64,000 nt of DNA. It comes from Mytilus galloprovincialis. Its lineage: Eukaryota; Mollusca; Bivalvia; Mytilida; Mytilidae. The position numbers and the translations under genes are program-made. This document shows positions 23,626-34,530 of this stretch, one piece after another (within the stretch, counting starts at the first letter, position 1; every line of letters starts with the position of its first letter). The stretch is taken from the NCBI RefSeq assembly GCF_965363235.1, contig NC_134846.1:26422218-26486217 (forward strand), written 5' to 3'. Below the pieces are notes generated by a model. That model was not told the DNA's origin, did not search any database, and saw only the letters and a program-made list of their open reading frames with translations.

Positions 23626-24816
23626 ACGGAAAGATACACATTCGCACGGAAGATTACATATCCGTCCTAGGAATAGAAGTTTCTTCTCGTCCACATAGCT
23701 TTCAATGCTGAACCAACCCATCATCGGAAAGCACATATCACTTCGTTTGCGCGTTCTGAGTTCTTTTCAACATTAACCATTCAGTTGAAGTAAGTTTGCC
23801 CCATAGTTCACATCCGTACAACGCCCTCGGATAACACACTTGTTTTACGAATTTTGAACAAACGATAGGGTTTAAAATAGCTGGATGAACACCTAGACTG
23901 ATTAAAGATATGACGGTTGCACGCAGTGTTCTGCAAACTTCTATTGTACGATCCATCGACTTCAGGCACGTATAAAGATTAATTCCACAATGTTTTGCTG
24001 TCTTAACTGTCGATATTGGTTCACTATATAGTAGCACATCGGTTCCAGTTGTAGGTTTACCAAAATGTAAGAGCTGACTTTTCCCTGCTGAGAACGCAAA
24101 GCTCCAACGGATGCTGTACTCTTCGCAAATTTTGACCATAACTTGTGAAGATTGGCGATCAGTTGCGATTATTGAAATATCGTCAGCTTGAACGGGCGTG
24201 CTAGCGTTAAGGTCATGTATAAAAGCACCTTGTTAGCAAGACTTTAATATGTCAATGAGGTCGTTGATAAAAATTAAGCACAGTTTTGCTGAAAGTACAC
24301 TTCCTTGCCTAACACCACGATGCAACTTGAACCATTTGACAACTTTCCACCAGAGAATACCGCACTCGTGAGATCAGAATACATATTATCAAGAAGACAC
24401 CATAATTTTGCCGAAATGCCATATTCGTATAATTTGATGCGCAAACCGTCGTGTGGTACAGTGTCAAACGCCTTAGTACTCTCTAATAGAACGATTTTGA
24501 CGGGTCCACCTTTTTCAATGTGATGAAATGTAACTTCTTTTAAATTGTATGATGCATTCATGCTACTTAATTGTTTTTGGTAAGCAACTTGCTGGTGATT
24601 CGGAAAATCGGGTCTCAATTTTGTAAGTTCGTTCTCAAGCAGTTTTTCAAATATTTTAGCGATACTTGACACTAGAGATATCCCACGATATGAATTAGTA
24701 TCAGTGCGAGGTTTTTTTCCACCTTTAAAAAGAAGGAAAATAATGCTTTTTCGGCACTCATCAGGTATATATCCGCATTGTATTATCATGTTGAGCAAGT
24801 GATGTAAATGTCTCAA
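23626..24816 (-). pseudogene. LINE reverse transcriptase region, broken
   Basis: From the right: IIQCGYIPDECRKSIIFLLF, then GGKKPRTDTNSYRGISLVSS (fingers, motifs 1-2), LLESTKAFDTVPHDGL (motif A, with the first catalytic D as F-D), the degraded motif B region, and VQADDISIIAT at about 24175 (motif C, ADD instead of YADD context). Then comes a thumb-like segment from 24139 to 23738 with FSAGKSQLLHFG and YPRALYGCELWG. Frameshifts occur near 24330 and between motif B and C. It is the central part of the LINE ORF2. Confidence 0.8.
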
Positions 24817-24859
24817 TAGTAGTTTTATTCCGTATTTGATCAGCTCGTATGCGATACGA

Positions 24860-26391
24860 TCATGGCCACACGCTTTGTTTGTTTTTCAAATGCGAACAAA
24901 TGTTAATGACATCAGAGTAACTAAATTGTACATCGTCCTTCTCGTTGAGTGTTCTATTTATTTCATGAATGGTTGATACACGGTCTGATATATAGGTTTC
25001 ACGGTCTGGTTCACTGTACACTGATTGTGAAAAAACGTTTTGAAAATGGTCATACCATATAATCATTAGATCGTTACTATCCGTAAATAAAGTGCCATCT
25101 TTCTTTAGAGCTGTACAGGTATGTGGCTTCTGTTTTCGCTTGTCAAGAATGATCCATACGGATTTTTGGTCAACTTCAATGTCATTTTCAATTTTCTGCG
25201 CAATAGCACTTTCATATTCGTCAATTGCGAATCTTTGAGCGTCACGAAAAGCCCTTTTCGCCTGCTTGTAATTATTAAACGCGTTGCATTTTATATCATA
25301 GCAGTTACAGTTGTTTAACCATTCGATTCTATTTAAACGCATCATGTCGCGCAAATGAGTTAGACTTATATTCCAATATGGCTTTTGATAAGGTTTGGAT
25401 ATAGAGTACGGCAATGTCTCTTGTTCGGCTTGCTTAATTGCAGACAATATCTTGTTATAGTACTCCTCAATGATTAGTTGATTAATTTCGTGTCTTGGAA
25501 ATTCGACCGTCCACAAGTGTTGTGATAATACGAACGAATAATCATTTATGTAACCATACTTGCGTGCACGATCCCACGAAACGGAACGAGTTGATTGTTT
25601 ACCTTCAGTATAAGTGAAAACTGAGTTTTCTAATGTTATTGAACATAATATTGGTCGATGGTCAGATACTGGAAAAGGTTGATTGTCTATGACTTTTGCA
25701 TTTAATACCTTTCGAATTTCTGATAGTGGCATAAGAATATTATCGATACCAGTAGACGGACCATTGTCGTATGATTGAAACGTTGTTACTGGTTCATGGC
25801 AAAACATCTGCGTATTTACGGAAAACAATTCGTACTCTTGTATCAAGGAATACATAAGCCTACTTCTTTCATCGGGATTAAATTTATAACGAAGGCCTTG
25901 AATCTTTGTATTGAAGTCGCCCATTAATATGACAGATCCCATATCTTTATATATAGAACAAATTTCATGCAAAAGTTCGACATTATACTGGTACAATTGA
26001 TGAGGTTGAGTTGTAGCTGGCAAATAAATTGATAGAATAATAAAAGTTTGTACATTAGGTAAGTTAACTTGGATGCCTATGATTCTGTACCTGTCAATGT
26101 CTATTTCAGTAACAAATGAAACAATGTCTTTTGACACTAAGAAGGCTACCCCACACCAACTGTTACATGACATTTATTCAGGATTATGTATGTCCACACC
26201 GGCCATTTTGCTATGGAGACAAAGTTATTATCTATAGTGTTAAGTACATGAAGCTGGTATGTACGTAACCAGTGTTCGGAAATAGCACAAATGTTAACTT
26301 TGTATTCAGCTAATAAATCGGAGAGACATGATATACTAGAAAAAAATCCCCTACAGTTCCAGCACATCAAATTTAGATTGTTATATGCCAT
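24860..26391 (-). pseudogene. LINE ORF2 N-terminal APE endonuclease and linker
   Basis: The first 81 codons (26391-26146) begin MAYNNLNLMCWNCRGFFSS and contain ICAISEHWL, the N- and E-bearing motifs of APE nucleases. A frameshift near 26170 leads to 437 open codons with CGVAFLVS, LMGDFNTKI (GDFN) and PVSDHRPILC (SDH), the last two endonuclease motifs, then a long linker towards RT. Near 24865 another single-base shift interrupts the join to RT. This nuclease would nick target DNA to prime reverse transcription. The start codon overlaps the ORF1 stop by 11 bases. Confidence 0.85.
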
Positions 26392-26736
26392 TACGTCTGT
26401 AAGATACTATCGAATGCTCACTCACAAATTGTTGCCAGGAAAGCCATGGTTTCGTAAAAATTCCACTTGGCCAGAAATGTGCATCACAAATATACGGTTC
26501 GTCATCTGATATAACGTTTAGCTGTGCGGAGGCTGTCCTTTTATTAGGTCTGTCAAAATAGCGAATGAAAGTCACTTTTACGTTTCGATCTTCTAAATAC
26601 TTCCGCATAAGTTTCTCAGATCCGTTACGCTTATCGATACCACCGACATAAAACCGACTGACTTTTTTCTTATGGACAACTCCTTTGAATGTTGAGCATA
26701 CTGAACTCGGAAAATGAATCGGAATTTTGTGTTGAT
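26381..26736 (-). pseudogene. LINE ORF1 C-terminal fragment
   Basis: Open segment containing VSRFYVGGIDKR, VKVTFIRYFDR and HFWPSGIFTKPWLSW. This resembles the conserved C-terminus of ORF1-like proteins that accompany LINE ORF2 in invertebrates. It ends NGI-stop. ATGGCATATAA encodes both that stop and the ORF2 start, a layout suited to termination-reinitiation. The N-terminus is lost at about 26736. Confidence 0.65.
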
Positions 26737-26780
26737 AGATATAGGAAGATGTGGTGTGAGTGCCAATGAGACAACTCATA
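26737..26780 (+). repeat. Fragment of the GATGTGGT short repeat
   Basis: GGAAGATGTGGTGTGAGTGC followed by CAATGAGACAACTC. The same module, fuller, is at 46014-47166, and in reverse at 38021-38120. Confidence 0.6.
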
Positions 26781-26785
26781 TAGCT

Positions 26786-27793
26786 AATAGTTTGTATATA
26801 TTTTTAAATAGTAATGACCTTCTTAATACTACACAGTCAGGTTTCAGACCTAAACATTCGTGTACTAATGCTCTTACTAAATTAGTATATGAATGGTTAG
26901 CAAATATAGATAATGGAGAGATAAACGGAGTTATATTTTTAGATTTAAAGAAAGCTTTTGATCTGGTTAATCATATAATTTTATTGAAAAAACTTGAATA
27001 TTATAATGTTTCAAATTGTACACTAGACTGGTTTAAGTCATACTTGTTTGAACGAAGCCAACAAGTTAAGGTCAATAACGTCATGTCTAATACTAAATGC
27101 ATAAAAACTGGGGTACCACAAGGTTCTATCCTGGGCCCTCTGTTATTTATTTTATATATCAATGATTTACCACTTAATATAGAACATTCATTAATAGATT
27201 TATATGCAGATGATTCTACATTACATTGTAAAGGTAATAATTTACTTCAATTAACTTCTAACCTTCAAAATGATATTCATGTAATTGAAAACTGGTGTTC
27301 GCAAAATTGTATGAAATTAAATGCCAAAAAGTGTAAATCAATGATTATTGGTTCAAAACAAAGGCTTTGTTCAACTGGAAACAGTTTAGATATCAATATT
27401 TCAAATGAACAAATAGAACATGTAGATTGTGAAAAACTTCTTGGTTTATATATTGACAAAAACCTAAATTGGAATCAGCAGATAGATAAAATGTCATGTA
27501 CTATATCAAACAGAATCAATTTATTACAAAAGGTAAGAAAATATTTACCTATGCATATACGTATTATCTATTTTAATGCTTATATTCTGCCATTATTTGA
27601 TTATTGTTGCAATATATGGGGAAGCTTTTGTGAAAGTGGAATAAATAAACTTAATAAGTTATTAAAGAAATCTGCTAGGGTTATAGTAGAAGCTAACATA
27701 ATGACATCATCCAGTTTATTGTTTAATAGTTTACACTGGTTAAATGTGGAAAAACGCATTCAATACCAAAAGGCAATCGATTCTTGTATTTAA
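26786..27793 (+). pseudogene. LINE reverse transcriptase domain (5'-truncated)
   Basis: About 335 uninterrupted codons. SGFRPKHSCTNAL is the palm approach, FLDLKKAFDLVNH is motif A, TGVPQGSILGPLLFILYIND is motif B, and LYADDSTLH is motif C with the YADD pair. Then MKLNAKKCKSMIIG and LGLYIDKNLNW (thumb entry) and a C-terminal IIYFNAYILPLFDYC. Catalytic aspartates are intact, but the first fingers motifs and endonuclease are missing and a frameshift follows at about 27770, after HWLNVEKRIQYQK. RT would copy LINE RNA; this copy cannot work alone. Confidence 0.85.
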
Positions 27794-27892
27794 ATCATTA
27801 AATGGTATGGTTCCTAACTATTTACAAGAAAATTTTCATTTTACTGATAATCAAAATTATAACTTACGTTCAGCTGATGAAATAAAATTGAG

Positions 27893-28095
27893 AATGGAAA
27901 TGGGGAATGTGCCAAAGAGACAACAACCCGACCATAGAAAAAAAAAAACAAAAAAAAACAACAGCAGAAGGTCACCAACAGGTCTTCAATGTAGCGAGAA
28001 ATTTCCGCACCCGGAGGCGTCCTTCAACTGGCCCCTAAACAAATATATACTAGTTCAGTGATAATGAACGCCATACTAATTTCCAAATTGTACAC
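27893..28095 (+). mobile_element. Short repeat inserted in the LINE
   Basis: Non-coding unit of about 200 bp (ATGGAAATGGGGAATGTGCC, AACAACCCGACCATAG, an A-rich middle, then ACCAACAGGTCTTCAATG, ATAATGAACGCCATACTAAT). I recognise it as a common mussel interspersed repeat. It divides the LINE's C-terminal coding sequence. Exact ends are uncertain by about 5 bp. Confidence 0.6.
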
Positions 28096-28432
28096 AAACT
28101 ATTAAATCTTCCAAAACCAAAAACAAATTTTTTAAAGAAAACATTTACATATTCAGGTTCTCAAATATGGGACAGTTTACCAAATGAAATAAAAATGAGT
28201 AATACACTTGTATCTTTTAATACAAAATGTTACAAAATTTTTCATCAATTGTTCAAATTAATATGCTTTTTCATTATTATTTAAATACAATTGTATACTG
28301 TGTATAATATAACTTTATAATACTCTATGTACTTATAAATATGTTATTATTATTTTGAGGACTCTCAGGAAGATTAGTTTTAACTAATGGGATCATCCTC
28401 TTGAAATAAATTATTATTTATTTATTTATTTA

Positions 28433-29635
28433 CAAGATTGATCGTTTATATAAATATACAGTGTTAATTTCCATTGTTTAACCCAAGCGTACATTTTAGA
28501 TAAATAGATTGAATGCAAACTACGGTTCCAAATTTGTGCATTGGGATTAAAAATTCGATATGTATCATTACTTTCTTTTGTTTACAACTCTGTCTTGTAT
28601 TGTTCTGGTCGTACTTTTTCAAATATTCAATTTCATGACTGTATCATGTGTTTCCATAAGTTTACCATAGTACTATCATATGGTTGGGGTAAAAATTAAT
28701 GGTAAACCCTAGTTTTTAGTGTTTTAATGTCTACCCTTACCGTTTTAATTTATTGACATAACTGCACGACTCGATTCTCAATTATATGTGGTAAGATAAT
28801 CGTTGCAAAGAATCCTGCTCAAACTTTAGTGAAAGACGGGTTTAACTTTGCATTGTTGCGAGAGTTTATATTTTTTGTTGAAGGCAATTGTAGTGACCTG
28901 CAATAAAAGTACCATTCAATTGAGTTTAGTTATATGTCTTGTGTTTCTGTCCTAGGTTTTCTATATTTTGCATGTGTAGTGCATCATGACATTGTTACGT
29001 GTACCATGATGAGCTTTCGTGCAGGACTGCTGTGTGTATTTTTTACATGGAACATTTGGTAAGACTTTGACTTTTTGACTCCTGACCTACATGTATGCAC
29101 GTTGGGTGTGTCATCTTGTTGCAGTGTGTTCCTTGGTATATTACCTTGACCTCAAAATATAATTTTCAAATGACCTTGCTTCTGAATATGTGACATGTAG
29201 ATGTATTGTCATAAGATGATGAGTCTATCAGCACGAGAAACTTCATGTGAGCTTAACATTTGCCCTCAATGTAAAACTTGTATGTTTTGTTTGAATTAAA
29301 TGGAGAATTAACTGTATGATTGACACTCGTACCACATCTTCTTAGATATATTAGAAATATATATATATATATATATTGTTAGTTTTGTGTACCACGATCC
29401 CCCTTTATCAAAATCCGCTTTGTGGTTTTTTTAACAAGGATCTCTTGACCAGACTATGACTTTTTGACTCTTGACCTTTGCATATTGGATGTGTCTCTTG
29501 GTATGATTACCTTGGCGTCAAGTCAGGAGTCTCTGGTTTTTGTTAGTCTTGTATGTTTTTAATTGTAAGTTTATTTTATGATTTGGAGTTTGAACTGGTA
29601 CACATTTTGTTAAGGGCCATCTGAAGCCCGACTGG
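28433..29635. other. Non-coding, with two diverged GACTTTTTGACTCYTGACC blocks
   Basis: No exon recognised. 29020-29160 and 29430-29520 share GACTTTTTGACTCYTGACCT and TATTACCTTGRCSTCAAG-like phrases, suggesting an old tandem repeat. There is an AT run at about 29357-29376. Confidence 0.45.
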
Positions 29636-29674
29636 CGCGGCCCCCCCTTAGGAAAAGTTCTGGATCCGCCACTG
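29636..29674 (-). mobile_element. Solo hAT-like terminus
   Basis: Read on the - strand it begins CAGTGGCGGATCCAGAAC, a very common hAT terminal sequence. No opposite end could be found in the neighbourhood, so it is a solo remnant. Confidence 0.5.
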
Positions 29675-29989
29675 TCTAGACATATTTACGTAAATAAGGG
29701 ATGAGTAAAGGAAAAAAACAAAACAAAACGACTGAATTAAATAAAAGGATGTTCGATGTACTGTATACTTCGGTTTGTTTTAAAATATCTATACGATGCT
29801 TTATTTTTATCTAGTTTCCTTATCAAAATAATTAAAATGAGAAGATAAATACCTTATAGCTTCCTTTATCGTCGATGCTAAAATGTTTAATGTTATAAAA
29901 TAATTTTAGCGTCTTTGACCTACTTTACCTTTTTATTCTGAGACTTGCGGTTATGTTCAACGGGAACATTAAAATGATCTAGAATAGAA

Positions 29990-30130
29990 CCCAGATGGAA
30001 CCAAGAAGTAGGGTTGCCTTAACCAAACAACCCGGATGTTGAACCAGTTACCATGGTATCGAACCAAAGAACCAAGGTTTAGAACCAGAAAACCCAGATG
30101 GAACCAAGGTTTAGAACCAGAGTGCCCGTA
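29990..30130. repeat. Iterated GAACCAAGGTTTAGAACCAG motif
   Basis: Several copies of CCAGATGGAACCAAG and GGTTTAGAACCAGA in 140 bp. Non-coding iteron-like cluster. Confidence 0.6.
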
Positions 30131-30267
30131 TATAACCTAATTGCATTCGGAATTCTCATGACTTTTTATGCCTTCAATGTATTTTCCAAATCATTTATTT
30201 ATTTAGTATATTTATATATAATTTATTTATTTAACTCTCCATCCAAATAACAAATTATAAAAGTAAA

Positions 30268-30350
30268 CCATTATAGGGTCAATGTACGGCCTTCAACACG
30301 GAGCCTTGGCTCACACCGTACAAAAAGCTATAAAGGGCCCCAAAATTACT
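30268..30350 (+). repeat. Fragment of short repeat (CGGCCTTCAACA module)
   Basis: TACGGCCTTCAACACGGAGC followed by CTCACACCGTACAAAAAGCT and ATAAAGGGCCCC matches the second half of the module at 47095-47166. Confidence 0.6.
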
Positions 30351-30352
30351 TG

Positions 30353-31320
30353 TTAAAAACCATTCAAACGGGAAAACCAACGGTCTAATTGACCATTATT
30401 TGCAAGTGGTTGATCCCTATTGCGTACATTTTCACCAGAGTTTGGTGTAATGTTTGAAGACGAAATGACGGATGCAATTGACTTTATTTGTAGGAAGCCT
30501 TTTTCAACGTTTTTCTTAGGGTGGTTGACTTGAACGAACAATTAAATTTCTCAAAAGTGAAGAATCAGTTTCATTGTTTTCATTTGCCATAGCAACATCA
30601 ATCTCTGTATTTGTCACCAAATCAGTAGTTACAGGCTTTGAAGTAGCAAGTGCATATTTGGTTGGAACATGTTAGTTGCTTGACGTTTTTCTCCTGCGCG
30701 TTCATACGTTTTCGGAGTTCTGTTACAGATTGGTTGTTGGACAACGTATTGTTATTAAAACTAAGGACGGAAGTATTGATCTCTTTAAGTTCATTAGACA
30801 TAATAGACACTTTAGACTTAGGGTACACAATCATGATGCACGACTGTCGCTGATCTTTGTAATTCTGATGATTTCAGAATCAAGTCTAAATTTTTAAACT
30901 CTGAAATAGTTTTTCCGACATATCGGTAACAGTCTTTTCCAGATAGGATTTTTCGTCCTTCAATCGTGAGATAGTAGATCTTGATAAATTAAGCTGATTT
31001 TGATGGTTAATTAACCTTTCATTCTGCTTGTTTAATTTGCTATTCATCGATCTATTTTATGTTTCAAGTTTGTCTAGTTTTTCGTTTGTTCCCTTCGTAG
31101 TTTTTTCATGTGTCAATTTCTCGCATACCAAAATTAGGTATTTCTACAGGAGTAGATGAAACCACGTTTACATCCAGGTATGAATTATTTCTACCAGAAG
31201 ATTTGCTGCTTAATGATTCTTTCAAGTCATCGCAATATTCTCCGACTGATGCAAGCCTGAGAACAAAACAATCTCGTCCAAGCTTTTGTACCAGATGTTC
31301 ACCATTTTTATTACTTGAAT
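30353..31320 (-). pseudogene. Decayed coding region of unknown origin, coiled-coil-like
   Basis: Three open - strand stretches lie in order with stops between them. 31320-31110 includes HLVQKLGRDCFVLRL. The segment around 31060-30900 contains LNLSRSTISRLKDEK and YLEKTVTDMSEKL. 30834-30622 has KVSIMSNELKEINTSVLSFN and VTELRKRMNAQEKNVKQL. The heptad-rich, polar character suggests a coiled coil, and 30541-30353 continues with FLQIKSIASVISSSNI. It could be a LINE ORF1, another element's structural gene, or a host pseudogene. I do not recognise it. Confidence 0.4.
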
Positions 31321-31868
31321 ACGTTTTTTATACGACCGGTCGTATATTGGTATCACGTCGTCTTCGTCGTCAGCGTCGTCCGAAGACGGATGGTTTCCGG
31401 ATAATAACTTTAGTATTAGTGAACAAAAATCAATAAAATTTTAACACAATGTTTATAACCACAAAAGGCAGATTTTGGGGGTTATAGTCCCATCGGTGTA
31501 GGAATTAGGGGCCAAAGGGGGTCAAAATAAGCATTTATCTAGTGTCAAGACAATAAGTTGTGTGTAAGTATTTTAATTGTTCTGAAATTGTACCACAATG
31601 TTTAATACCATAAGTAGAAGGTTGGGATATGTTTTAAGGGTTATGGGGCAAACAATGTAGAAATAAAGGGCCAAAAAGGGGCAAAAAAAACAAGCATTTT
31701 TGTAGTTTCAAGACAATAAATTGGAGTTAACTTTCTTTGTCCAGAATGGTTGATGAATGACCTAAAACCAATGCTTTATGAAATCTTCTTTGAAAATTGG
31801 AGTTATCTTTCTTTGTCCAGAATAATAGTTGAATCAACTTAAATCAATGCTATATACAATATACAATG

Positions 31869-33238
31869 ACAGGTTATGACGTTGAGAGACAGCAAAGATG
31901 CTAAAGTGAAAGAAGCCAAAGTAAAGATCAGGACAGGAAGAAAATGGAAAGCAGAGGAATCAGTTAAGGAAGCTGAGACCAGACTAAAGCACAGTGTCAT
32001 CGTTTGTGTAACAGCAGTTGGTAGACAGGGATTTGGTATGACAACAAAACCAAGGTGGGATACATCAAATGAGAAGGGACGGAGGGAACTGGTGCAACAG
32101 GAAATACGACAGATGGAAGAAGAGAGTAGGAATGTTAAGGCAGTAGGAATGAAACAGCAGGGTAGTTGGTTGAATTGGCAAGGAGCTAGAAGCAGGGCAT
32201 TGACCTGGAGCGAGATTTGGAGTATGGAGGGATACAGATTGAGTTTTCTCCTAAGATCAGTGTATGATGTTTTACCAAGCCCATCAAACCTCTATACCTG
32301 GGGGTTGATAGAAGACCCAACATGCACCTTATGCAAAGACAAACCAGCATCCCTACAGCATGTGTTGTCAGCATGTCCAGTCGCACTGAAAGATGGAAGA
32401 TATACATGGAGGCATGAGAGTGTATTGAAAACAATAGCAGCAAAGTTGGATACCACCAGGAGAAAGAAGAGAAAGATGCAGAAGAACATCACATTTGTAA
32501 ATTTTGTGAGGGCTGGAGAAAAGAAAGACAACCAGGCAGAAGGTTTAGGGATACTTGGAACAGCATCAGACTGGCAGATGACAGCAGACATACATCAACA
32601 CATGAGTTTCCCCAGCAGAAATAGCAGCAACATCGCTAAGACCAGATATAGTCATTTGGTCACAGGGAACTAGGCAGGCGGTATTGCTGGAACTATAGTC
32701 CCATGGGAAGACAGAATAGAGGAAGCTTATGACAGAAAGATGGCAAAATACCAGCAGCTAGTAGAGGATTGCAAACAGCGGGGATGGAGGACGTGGTGTA
32801 TGGCAATAGAAGTCGGATGCAAGGGCTTTGCAGGACAGTCAATGTGGCGGGCACTTAGGACCTTGGGAGTGGTAGGAGCAGAGAGGAAGAAACTGATTAC
32901 AGAAGTGTGTAGAGTAGCAGAAGTGGCATCACAGTGGATTTGGAGGAAAAGAGACGAAGTGTGGAAAAGTGCAAAGTGATAGAACAATGAACAGTTATTG
33001 TGTAAATAATGGACAGATATAGATATACAGAACAGCATTCAGTTACAGAAGAACAGCAATGACATCAGCTGAGACATCGGAGCCGTGTAGGCCATTCGGT
33101 TCCAGGTTCAGATTGATCACCTGAGCCGGCGCACCTCTGGAGGTTGTTGTGGAATAGCGCCGAAACAGCCAAGGAAGGAGGACTCCACCTGATGATGGAA
33201 TTGGATCAGCATTCCTTTGATGTTTACAAGGTAATCAA
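31869..33238 (+). mobile_element. RLE-type LINE, 5'-truncated copy A
   Basis: Starts at ACAGGTTATGACGTTGAG, equivalent to 35749 in copy B, and runs to the 3' end TTTACAAGGTAAT(CAA), where copy B begins without any spacer. About 13 substitutions and four indels separate it from the corresponding part of copy B (about 99 percent identity). It retains 74 bases (about 32397-32470) that copy B lacks. Confidence 0.9.
31876..32960 (+). pseudogene. Copy A: C-terminal CCHC and restriction-like endonuclease
   Basis: Open for 265 codons from MTLRDSKDAKVKEAKVKIRT. It contains CTLCKDKPASLQHVLSACPV (C-x2-C-x8-H-x4-C), the CCHC knuckle that precedes the endonuclease in R2/NeSL/Hero elements, followed by HESVLKTIAAKLD, which copy B has lost. 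An extra C at about 32612 shifts the frame just before the RPDIVIW motif, and a TAG replaces the residue after LLELT's second L. The PD-(D/E)XK nuclease is therefore cut off here, although its later part (KMAKYQQLVED) is still legible in another frame. Confidence 0.8.
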
Positions 33239-33402
33239 CTTCTGAAAACCCAGTGACCACCAGGAAAGTCTGGTTGACGACTGTGAAGAGAACAGTGGCA
33301 ACCTGGAGAGACAGGAGGCAGCCAGGAGAGACTGGTAACCGGGGCATTAGGCTTGCCAAGTCAAAGTGCATCTCCTGTGAAGGGGAACCCATTTTACACG
33401 CT

Positions 33403-34530
33403 ATGGAACGATATATACTAAGACACCCTCGGGGCTGTGCGAGAGCGAGGGAGGATGAACAGCCCATAGGACAGGATCAGGAAACGACTATGGAACCGAC
33501 AAGGACAACGAACCAGAACAATGGATGTAAATGTTTTTGTGGTAAAGTCTGTAAGAATTCTAGAGGTTTGAAGATCCATCAAAGTAGAATGAAATGTGTG
33601 CAACCCCATTCTGGCAATCAACGCACAGAGAGATCTGGTCAGACGGAGGAGGAGACCATCCAGGAAGCAAACCACAGTGATGATAGCCTCCCTGTGACCC
33701 AGGGTGAGGATGAGCACGAGGAACAGCCTACAGAGGTAGAACAACTTGACGAGGCAGAAGAGATAGAGAGGATAGAACCAACAGTCCATAGAGAAGACGG
33801 GATAGAAACAACAGTCCGTAGAGAAGACAGGATAGAACCAACAACTCAGAGAGAAGAGAATGAGCCATGCAAAGAGAATATCAAATGGCCAACGAATGCA
33901 GACAAAGCAGCTTGGAAAGCTCTTGACGAAGATTTGGAAAACATCTTAGAGGCAACATTAGCAGGCAGGGTAGACAGAAAGATAACAGCAATGACGTCCA
34001 TTATTTACAGCGTAGGAAAGGACAGATTTGGGGTGATACCACAAGGGAAACAATCAACAAAACAAGGCCATAGTAACCGGAGACAGAAGAAGATCAAGGA
34101 ATTGAGAGGAGACTTGAGAAGGTTAAAGAAGAGGTACAAAGTCGCCAAAGAGAATGAAAGGTTACCATTACAGCAGTTAAGAAAGGAAACTAGGGAGAAA
34201 CTTAAGACACTTACAAGAGCAGAAACTCATAGAAGAGATAGAAAGAAAAAGGCAAAGGAGAGAGCAACATTTACAGCAAACCCATTTCAGTATATGAAGC
34301 GATTATTTGGAGCGAGAGGATCTGGTAAACTGGAAAACTCGAGGGAAGAAGTGGAAGAACATCTCAGTAAGACCCACAGTGATGAGAGACGAGGAGAAGA
34401 CCTGGAAGAATGTGAGAAATTGTTAACACCAGAGGAGCCAAAAGAACAGTTTGATGAATCAAGAAGTGCAGGACGTAGTGAGAAAGGCAAGAGCAGGGTC
34501 AGCACCAGGACCAAATGGTATTTCATATAG
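33403..34530 (+). pseudogene. Copy B: N-terminal zinc finger and basic linker
   Basis: The open frame begins at 33253; in-frame Mets at 33403 (MERYILRHPRG) and 33490 (MEPTRTTNQNN) are plausible starts. A C2HC finger, CFCGKVCKNSRGLKIHQSRM followed by KC, sits near the N-terminus, as in R2-group LINEs where it binds target DNA. Next is an acidic tract with three tandem repeats of about 12 residues (IEPTVHREDG, IETTVRREDR, IEPTTQREEN). A basic region follows (KKIKELRGDLRRLKKRYKVA). The frame then leaves RT at about 34455 and ends at 34530 with an out-of-frame tail. Confidence 0.8.

Larger units (their letters stand above)
21735..26736 (-). mobile_element. Degenerate APE-type LINE, interrupted by a hAT element
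   Basis: Reads right to left: the end of ORF1 (26736-26381), ORF2 endonuclease (26391-about 25600), RT (about 24900-23740) and a C-terminal CCHC region ending at 21894, then a 3' UTR finishing near GGAGGCAATAAAGAATATAG at about 21735. The 5' part of ORF1 is missing, where a short mussel-type repeat begins. A hAT-like element sits in the C-terminal region at 22519-23620. ORF2 carries several frameshifts, so the copy is dead. Jockey/CR1-group is likely, but I cannot fix the clade. Confidence 0.85.
26781..28432 (+). mobile_element. 5'-truncated LINE (CR1/L2-type)
   Basis: Begins inside RT, carries most of the RT and thumb, and ends in a 3' UTR with GGGATCATCCTCTTGAAATA and a TTAT-repeat tail at 28410-28432, typical of CR1/L2-like 3' ends. 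It is interrupted at about 27893-28095 by a short mussel-type repeat. After that repeat the LINE protein resumes as LNLPKPKTNFLKKTF...GSQIWDSLPNEIKMSN. It has no endonuclease and no clear target duplication. Confidence 0.85.
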
